Origin: a virus
Strand: one strand, 5' to 3'
Length of the DNA: 23,412 nucleotides
Virus record (IMG/VR): IMGVR_UViG_3300042300_000923
Location: 1 to 23,412 of that record
Positions 15,309 through 20,041 of the stretch are shown one piece after another (the first letter of the stretch is position 1; every line of letters begins with the position of its first letter). The position numbers were made by a program, and so were the translations under genes. Below the pieces are notes generated by a model. It saw only the letters and a program-made list of their open reading frames with translations. It did not search any database and had not been told where the DNA came from.

Positions 15309-16793
15309 TTATTTTAACTTTGTCATCAAATCCTTCATTCTCAAGAATTGAGGATTCTCATAAGTTTTTGATTCGATCAAATTGACAGAAGATCCAGACT
15401 CAACAGTTCTGCTAATTTTTCTATCAACTGATTCATTTAGTTTAGTTTCATGTGTAGAACCTGAACCTAATTCTGATTTAATGGTTCTATACAAGTTTTT
15501 AGATTCTTTCAACGTATCAACGTTGTCAAATCTTCTTAAGATATTTATTTTTTCTTGTTTTGTGGTTGAGTGTTCAGTAAACAAACGTGTGGCGTAAGCC
15601 AAATTTGAATTGAAGATCGCAACTTCGTTAAGTTTTGTTCTGAAAACATCAAGTGCTTTTTTATATTCGTTGTTTTTTTCTTTCATCAATTCTAATTCTT
15701 CATTGATTGCCGTGTTAAAACTAGAATGTGCTCTTGGTTTAGGAAGACCACCTCTTCTGAAATTAGAACCACTACCTAGTGTTCTTGAAGCTTCTTTTGT
15801 TTCCATTTTCTTCACAGTGGTGTTTTTTCCTTTTTTCATGTTTTCACCTTCTTTATATTCAAATTTCGCCTTTCCTGTTCCCATTGCTTTGATACCTTTA
15901 CCAAAAGCTTCTTTTTTCTTCTCAGAAAAACCTCCACTCATATTTGGTTTTTTATCGTATCCAAACTTAGGTCCTCTACCGATTCCTACACCTTTTGGAG
16001 TTACAGATTTTTTGAACTTTTTGGACCTTTTAGATTCCATCATATAATCATCCATTTCCATCATTTCATCATCCGTTTCCATCATGTAATCATCCGTTTC
16101 CATCATGTAATCATCCGTTTCCATCATGTAATCATCAGATTCCATCATTTCGTCATCCATTTCGTCCATTTCAGAACCCATACCACTCATTTCAATTTCA
16201 TAAATTGTTTCGTCAGAATCCATCATTTCGTTAGTTTCATCATCCATTTCGATTTCATACATATTTTCCATGTCTTCTTCATCTAATTCATTATAGGACT
16301 CTCCTAGTTGTATCATGTAATCATCATCTTCATCTGTAAGATGGATGTAATCACCTTCTTTTTTCACAACGATTCCATCGTCGTCTCCCATAGCTTTAAA
16401 AACCCTTAAAACTTCTTCATCGGAAGCATCTGTCATATCGATAGCGTCTTCTTCATCGTCCATTTCCATATCATCCTCAGGCTCCATTTCCATGTCTTCA
16501 TCATCCATTTCCATGTCTTCATCATCCATTTCCATGTCATCTTCAGGTTCCATTTCCATGTCCTCATCGTCCATTTCTTCAGGACCCATGTCCATTTCAT
16601 CATCGACTTCGATTTCGTCATCGGTTGCGGGTTGTTCAATCTCATCTTGTTCTTTCAAAGATTCTTTTACCAATTGTCTGATTTCTTCACTCATTGTAGA
16701 CTGAAGTATTCCTTTTGCATTTTCTTGTAGAGTCTCTTCCAAATTCTTAATTTGAAATAGAGCATCTTCTACTACATTTTTGTTGTAACTCAT
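15309..16793 (-). CDS. 22: Prohead scaffold protein, T4 gp22-like, with acidic Met-rich repeats
   Basis: Position between gp21 and gp23 and the C-terminal third identify this 494-residue protein as the prohead core scaffold. KKALDVFRTKLNEVAIFNSN, ATRLFTEHSTTKQEKINILR and later RFDNVDTLKESKNLYRTIKS form the family-typical helical segment. Residues about 50-255 are extremely acidic and Met-rich with repeated DDEDMEM and DDYMMET units. Then comes a basic Gly/Lys-rich stretch (about 255-345). Several L-x-E sites (LNE/S, LIE/S) near the C terminus fit digestion by the prohead protease. T4 gp22 is only 269 residues, so the repeat region is an expansion. The gene has its own candidate late promoter after a strong upstream terminator. 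Confidence 0.9.
   Translation of the reverse strand: MSYNKNVVEDALFQIKNLEETLQENAKGILQSTMSEEIRQLVKESLKEQDEIEQPATDDEIEVDDEMDMGPEEMDDEDMEMEPEDDMEMDDEDMEMDDEDMEMEPEDDMEMDDEEDAIDMTDASDEEVLRVFKAMGDDDGIVVKKEGDYIHLTDEDDDYMIQLGESYNELDEEDMENMYEIEMDDETNEMMDSDETIYEIEMSGMGSEMDEMDDEMMESDDYMMETDDYMMETDDYMMETDDEMMEMDDYMMESKRSKKFKKSVTPKGVGIGRGPKFGYDKKPNMSGGFSEKKKEAFGKGIKAMGTGKAKFEYKEGENMKKGKNTTVKKMETKEASRTLGSGSNFRRGGLPKPRAHSSFNTAINEELELMKEKNNEYKKALDVFRTKLNEVAIFNSNLAYATRLFTEHSTTKQEKINILRRFDNVDTLKESKNLYRTIKSELGSGSTHETKLNESVDRKISRTVESGSSVNLIESKTYENPQFLRMKDLMTKLK
16069..16131 (-). repeat. Three perfect 21-base tandem repeats in the scaffold gene
   Basis: Three identical 21-base units at 16069, 16090 and 16111 encode the heptapeptide register DDYMMET. 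Decayed copies extend the array to about 16027-16172. Perfect DNA identity shows recent expansion by slippage or recombination. Confidence 0.9.
16453..16575 (-). repeat. Second acidic tandem repeat region in the scaffold gene
   Basis: Two identical 21-base units (16485-16505 and 16506-16526) encode DDEDMEM. They sit in a longer array of variants that also contain EPEDDMEM units. The period is again 21 bases, but the unit differs from the array at 16069. Confidence 0.85.
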
Positions 16794-16813
16794 TTTTTTT
16801 TAAATAGTTTTTC

Positions 16814-16824
16814 TAATAAATATT
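16814..16824 (-). promoter_or_regulatory. Candidate late promoter for the scaffold gene
   Basis: On the minus strand AATATTTATTA, preceded by G and followed by GAAAAAC, lies 20 bases before the ATG at 16793. It is almost the same 19 bases as upstream of the 10684 gene. It sits just downstream of a strong terminator, so scaffold and capsid genes need a promoter here. Confidence 0.55.
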
Positions 16825-16867
16825 CACATTTTTCAAAAAGTTCTGTATTTTACACGATTGGGCATAA

Positions 16868-16903
16868 AAAAAGGGAAAAAGATTTTTTTCCTTTTCCCTT
16901 TTT
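16868..16903 (-). terminator. Terminator after the 16923 gene, before gp22
   Basis: AAAAAGGGAAAA (16868-16879) pairs perfectly with TTTTCCCTTTTT (16892-16903), a 12-bp stem with a 12-base loop. On the minus strand the stem runs directly into a T tract. It lies 20 bases beyond the stop at 16923 and separates gp21 transcription from the scaffold/capsid unit. Confidence 0.8.
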
Positions 16904-16922
16904 AATTAAAATTTTCTTGAGT

Positions 16923-17135
16923 TTACCCTTCGATTACCTCATCAATTTTTGATTCAACAATAGCGGTAATTCGCCAATCCATAGTATAATTTTCATATAC
17001 CTTTGTAACTTTAGCCTCAACATCAGTCGGTGAATATCCTCTGACCAATTTTTCTTCTTTCATTTTCTTTACCTTTCCGGTGTTCTCATCAACAATATCA
17101 GTTGTGATTCTCGCAATAAAATACTTTTCGTCCAT
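16923..17135 (-). CDS. DUF4494-like small protein
   Basis: The 70-residue product (YFIARITTDIVDENTGKVKK, EEKLVRGYSPTDVEAKVTKV, then ITAIVESKIDEVIEG) follows the pattern I know from DUF4494 proteins: a strand, a Gly-Lys turn, 'xxLVxAxSxTEAEAKV' and a terminal strand with an 'sKixEi' end. That family is found mainly in Bacteroidota and their phages and has no known function. The match is from memory of the pattern. T4 has no gene here between 21 and 22. It begins 12 bases after the protease stop and is closed by a hairpin terminator. Confidence 0.6.
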   Translation of the reverse strand: MDEKYFIARITTDIVDENTGKVKKMKEEKLVRGYSPTDVEAKVTKVYENYTMDWRITAIVESKIDEVIEG

Positions 17136-17147
17136 AATTATTTTTTT

Positions 17148-17870
17148 TTATTTATTCAAATAATCGGATAATCTATTCATTAAGTCAAGTGATTTTGATC
17201 CAGCTTCACCAACATGTCTTTCTGCGTGCATTTTTTTCTCTTCATCTAAGTTTTCTTCAAACCGAGATCTTTCATCTTTATCTCTAAAAAGATATGCCCC
17301 TGGTGTTGATGGTGATGAAACTAAATCGAAACAAATTAATTCAAAATCATCCTGAACTTCATTTTGTTCACCAACTTTTTTAAGGGAACCTACTCCACGA
17401 GAAGAAATCCCCAATGTAACACCCTGACGAAGATAGTTTGCTGCTAAGTCACCTTTTGTTGATACAATCCCTCTTTCGTGAAAACCAGGACTTGTAAGAA
17501 GTTTTAATTTACCTAACAATACAGGACCTTCCCACCATATATCAGTAATTGCATGTGATACACGATCAAGATCTATAAGTGAAGATTCAGGGTGATTTAA
17601 CTCAGAAAGAGCCGTTCCCTTTTGAATCATTTTTTTATAATTCTCGGCTTCTCTTTTTAATATCTTTTCAGGATATATTCTTCCGTTTCTATTTGGTGTA
17701 TTATATTTTTGAAGAACCGCATAGAACTCAAATGGTTTGGAGTGATCCAACATATCTCGATTTTCTCTAATCATAGACAAGTTTCTTCTTTCGTTTGGAT
17801 CAATATATCCAGCGTCATATTCGACAAGGATCATTTTTTTATCTAATTCATTTGTTATATTGACTTTCAT
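17148..17870 (-). CDS. 21: Prohead core protease, T4 gp21-like
   Basis: The 240-residue protein shows the phage prohead serine protease layout. The motif with the catalytic His is ALSELNHPES (His93). The nucleophile region is GVTLGISSRGVGS (Ser156/Ser157). The acidic residue lies in DFELICFDLVSSPSTPGA (Asp182 probable). The N-terminal YNTPNRNGRIYPEKIL is also family-typical. In T4 gp21 cuts scaffold, internal proteins and gp23 after L/I-x-E within the prohead. Matching sites are present in the gp23-like and gp22-like proteins here. The C-terminal 35 residues are charged and probably removed by self-processing. The gene follows the homing endonuclease by 3 bases; a late-motif match within that gene's 3' end (minus strand, 17951-17961) might serve it. 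Confidence 0.93.
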   Translation of the reverse strand: MKVNITNELDKKMILVEYDAGYIDPNERRNLSMIRENRDMLDHSKPFEFYAVLQKYNTPNRNGRIYPEKILKREAENYKKMIQKGTALSELNHPESSLIDLDRVSHAITDIWWEGPVLLGKLKLLTSPGFHERGIVSTKGDLAANYLRQGVTLGISSRGVGSLKKVGEQNEVQDDFELICFDLVSSPSTPGAYLFRDKDERSRFEENLDEEKKMHAERHVGEAGSKSLDLMNRLSDYLNK

Positions 17871-17873
17871 TAT

Positions 17874-18551
17874 CTATTTAAATTTCCATTTATATCCTCC
17901 CGCACTTCGTCTTTGGTTATTACAAACCATCCTAATTGTGTTTCGGTTAATTAATAAATATTCAGATACTTCTTTTAATGACTTCCATTCAGCAACAAAT
18001 TCACCATCTATTGTAAGTTGAATAACTGGTTTATATTTAGACTCAACACAAAATAATGATTGTTTTTTACCAAACATAGGATTTTTACCCCCTGTTCTAC
18101 TTTTAGATAGTTTTTTTCTACCTTCTTCTGTTAATTTTCTTTTTTTCGCCGATTCCGACATCAATTTAATAGTTTCATCAGAAAATTTTCTATTTTTTAA
18201 TTTCTCGGATATTTTTCTATTTGATTCAGGGCCATAATTACCCCCATCACCACCGTTAGTTAAATTATATAAATTAAATCCCCACGATTTAAATAACCCA
18301 ATCCAATATTTTTCCCAAAATGACCATTCTGAAAACGGAATAACATCTAATATTTCTAAAATTGGTTTTTTATCTATCGAAATTAATTTTTTAATCCAAT
18401 TATTTTTTTTTGTAATAGTATGTTTGTGTTTTCTTATATGTTCAATATACCTTTTAGGTGGGTTATCCGATTTACCAATATATTTAATACTAAAGTTTAT
18501 AGGATCTTTCAAGCAATATATATAACTAATAATTGTTGATTGATCATTCAT
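17874..18551 (-). CDS. GIY-YIG homing endonuclease with NUMOD domains
   Basis: This 225-residue protein has a GIY-YIG nuclease domain at the N terminus. Tyr10-Ile-Tyr12 and Tyr24-Ile-Gly26 are the signature, Arg34 follows at the expected catalytic spacing, and Glu80 lies in FWEKYWIGLF. Next come NUMOD3-like DNA-binding segments (about residues 105-165, including KISEKLKNRKFSDETIKLMS and a GKNPMFGK turn). Last is a NUMOD1-like helix-turn-helix (about 172-225, with KSLKEVSEYLLINRNTIRMV and ending GGYKWKFK). It is a free-standing homing endonuclease, as found scattered in T4-like phages, that spreads by cutting related genomes lacking it, probably near gp21. It has its own candidate late promoter. 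No intron boundary is evident because adjacent genes are intact. Confidence 0.92.
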   Translation of the reverse strand: MNDQSTIISYIYCLKDPINFSIKYIGKSDNPPKRYIEHIRKHKHTITKKNNWIKKLISIDKKPILEILDVIPFSEWSFWEKYWIGLFKSWGFNLYNLTNGGDGGNYGPESNRKISEKLKNRKFSDETIKLMSESAKKRKLTEEGRKKLSKSRTGGKNPMFGKKQSLFCVESKYKPVIQLTIDGEFVAEWKSLKEVSEYLLINRNTIRMVCNNQRRSAGGYKWKFK

Positions 18552-18568
18552 ATTGACATGTATTTTTA

Positions 18569-18579
18569 TATATAAATAC
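18569..18579 (-). promoter_or_regulatory. Candidate late promoter before the GIY-YIG gene
   Basis: Minus-strand GTATTTATATA, followed by TAAAAATA, lies 17 bases before the ATG at 18551 and overlaps the stop of the upstream gene. The following TATAAAAA is shared with the site before 9189. Confidence 0.45.
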
Positions 18580-19046
18580 TAAAGAGTTTCAGTTTCTTTT
18601 TTAAGGGGTTTTAGATTTCCGTTTTTAGTTAGATAAAATTTGAAATATTTGTTTTTATTCATCACGTCTGAATATATACATTTAACCAAATTTTTTACAA
18701 GTTTTTTAAGTTTTGGTGATTTGAAATCAATTTCTTCTATTAAGAATAGATTCATTTCTAAGTTTAAAAATGATTTCTTTTTTGTTTGTAGACCACTTGT
18801 TCTCAGATCAAAATCTACAATAAATTTTGTGTCAAAAAATTCTTTGTTTATATTTTCTAAAATTGTGTGTTTAACCGACCTTGTCATGTTTAAAATTATT
18901 CGGTTCCAATTTTCGAATTCATCTTTTGGTTCTACCCAAGTTTGAATATTAATAAAGATTGATTTTAAGTTTGTGGAATCAATCGTTCCAAATTGTGATT
19001 TAAAGGATTTATATCCAACCAATTTTACGGTCTTCCCTTTTTTCAT
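18579..19046 (-). CDS. Unknown protein between gp20 and gp21
   Basis: The 155-residue basic product has no recognised motif. It contains alternating strand/helix sequence (GKTVKLVGYKSFKSQFGTID, a Trp-containing FENWNRIILNMTRSV, and FDTKFIVDFDLRTSG) and a Lys-rich C terminus. By position it falls where T4 has 67/68 (prohead core proteins), but its composition gives no support for scaffold function. It is divergent from the bS21 gene, with about 77 bases between starts. I see no full host-type or late promoter facing it in that gap, so its transcription start is uncertain. Confidence 0.6.
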   Translation of the reverse strand: MKKGKTVKLVGYKSFKSQFGTIDSTNLKSIFINIQTWVEPKDEFENWNRIILNMTRSVKHTILENINKEFFDTKFIVDFDLRTSGLQTKKKSFLNLEMNLFLIEEIDFKSPKLKKLVKNLVKCIYSDVMNKNKYFKFYLTKNGNLKPLKKETETL

Positions 19047-19075
19047 AAAAATTTTTCATATTTGTGTTGTTTATT

Positions 19076-19105
19076 TTGTTAAATTATAAACAAATATTAT
19101 ATTTG
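19076..19105 (+). promoter_or_regulatory. Bacteroidota-type promoter for phage bS21
   Basis: TTG at 19076-19078, 19 bases, then TATATTTG at 19098-19105: a full match to the Bacteroidota housekeeping promoter. The predicted transcript has a leader of about 14 bases with no Shine-Dalgarno before the ATG at 19124. The same TATATTTG octamer is used upstream of the 11614 gene. Confidence 0.8.
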
Positions 19106-19123
19106 AATCAAATATTTAATTGT

Positions 19124-19309
19124 ATGTTGAAAGTTGAGGTAAAAAAAGGAAATGTTGAAAAGTCAATTAAAGACTTAAAATCAAAGGTAAATAAGACGAA
19201 ACAAAATCTGATTCTTTTTGAAAGGAAAGAATTTGTAAAAAAATCTATAAAAAAAAGATTAAAATTAAAACGGGCAATTTTTAATCAAAAATTAAAGACC
19301 TTCGTTTAA
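19124..19309 (+). CDS. rpsU: Ribosomal protein bS21, phage-encoded
   Basis: The 61-residue, strongly basic product matches bS21 along its whole length: MLKVEVKKGNVEKSIKDLKS, then KVNKTKQNLILFERKEFVKK, then SIKKRLKLKRAIFNQ. The pattern agrees with 'kxGenIexALkrlKrKv.ktg...elreRkxFxKPSvkkr'. Phe53 in RAIFNQ stands where flavobacterial bS21 has a Tyr (KAAYIQ), a residue I recall as contacting the 3' end of 16S rRNA. I chose ATG 19124 over an upstream in-frame GTG at 19064, because the promoter -7 element lies between them and family homology begins here. It is the only plus-strand gene within the head cassette; its last 18 bases overlap the end of the convergent 19292 gene. Ribosomal proteins, chiefly bS21, are known in some phages. 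Confidence 0.88.
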   Translation: MLKVEVKKGNVEKSIKDLKSKVNKTKQNLILFERKEFVKKSIKKRLKLKRAIFNQKLKTFV

Positions 19310-20005
19310 ATTTTTTAATTTGTAATAATTAAGTTCTGAAAAAGATTCTGTTTGAATTTTACTTAACACTTGATCGATCGTGTTTATAGTTTCTTTATCT
19401 GTTTCATTTTGTTTTTTGTTCGATAATTTTTCTAAAACTATTTTTTTCTCTTTGTTATAGTTTTCTATCAAAGTTTCTTTTGGCGTTGATAACAAAACCT
19501 TCAATTCTTTTCTTTCATTTTCATTTAAAGAAGATAAAAAACTATCAATTGTTTTATTTGCAACATTCACCATAGATTTTAAAGGAACATTGATTATTTC
19601 TTTTTGGGTTTGTCCTTTTGATTTTAGACTTTCCAAGATTACTTTTTTACTTTTAATTTTGTTTTCTAAAGTTAGGACGTTCTTTGAGAAAAGATCATCA
19701 ATATTTTTGTATTTGTTTTCACATTTAACATGACCAACCCAAGCTTTTATTTCTCTAATTTGTGTTGGTGTTACTTTGTTAATTAAATTTTCGTATGCCG
19801 TTATTGATTCAAAAATAAATTCGTTGGCTAATGACTCAGACAAACCCTTTGGTTGTTGTAGTTCATCATATAAATAAAATATTTTGGAAATATTTTTGTT
19901 TTTAAGGACTAATTCCTCAAAGACAAATAAATTATCTTTTAAATTATTTTTTTTATAAGATTCCGTTAAATATTTTTCTATTTTTGATTTTAATTCCCCA
20001 ATCAT
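19292..20005 (-). CDS. Possible prohead core protein (position of T4 67/68) with targeting/cleavage motif
   Basis: The 237-residue product is almost all charged helix (Lys, Glu, Asn, Leu), as scaffolding proteins often are. The N terminus MIGELKSKIEKYLTESYK ends a short helix in LTE before Ser16, a prohead-protease-type site. Further L/I-x-E sequences occur inside (for example VILESL, TLIENY). It follows the portal gene in the place of the T4 prohead core genes 67 and 68, and has its own candidate late promoter. No sequence family is recognised, so the core-protein call rests on position, composition and motif. It converges with the bS21 gene with an 18-base overlap. Confidence 0.55.
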   Translation of the reverse strand: MIGELKSKIEKYLTESYKKNNLKDNLFVFEELVLKNKNISKIFYLYDELQQPKGLSESLANEFIFESITAYENLINKVTPTQIREIKAWVGHVKCENKYKNIDDLFSKNVLTLENKIKSKKVILESLKSKGQTQKEIINVPLKSMVNVANKTIDSFLSSLNENERKELKVLLSTPKETLIENYNKEKKIVLEKLSNKKQNETDKETINTIDQVLSKIQTESFSELNYYKLKNLNEGL

Positions 20006-20019
20006 AATTTCTTTTTGTT

Positions 20020-20030
20020 ATATAAATATC
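20020..20030 (-). promoter_or_regulatory. Candidate late promoter before the 19292-20005 gene
   Basis: Minus-strand GATATTTATAT, followed by AACAAAAAGA, ends 14 bases before the ATG at 20005 in the 36-base gap after the portal stop. It matches the other copies in order and spacing. Confidence 0.5.
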
Positions 20031-20041
20031 TAATAAAAAAA

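Noticed and set aside
15382-16047. Open frames on the plus strand opposite the scaffold gene (15382-15597, 15610-16047) and at 16492-16704
   Set aside because: They are antisense to a clearly recognised gp22-like gene, are full of Ser/Phe/Leu runs caused by the complementary acidic/Lys codons, and have no promoter or conserved motif.
17874-18551. Group I intron around the GIY-YIG endonuclease
   Set aside because: The flanking genes (155-residue protein and gp21) are complete with normal starts and stops, and the gaps are only 28 and 3 bases, leaving no room for an intron.
19064-19123. Extended start of the bS21 gene at GTG 19064
   Set aside because: The extra 20 residues are not part of the bS21 family and their DNA contains the promoter -7 element; ATG 19124 fits the family start.
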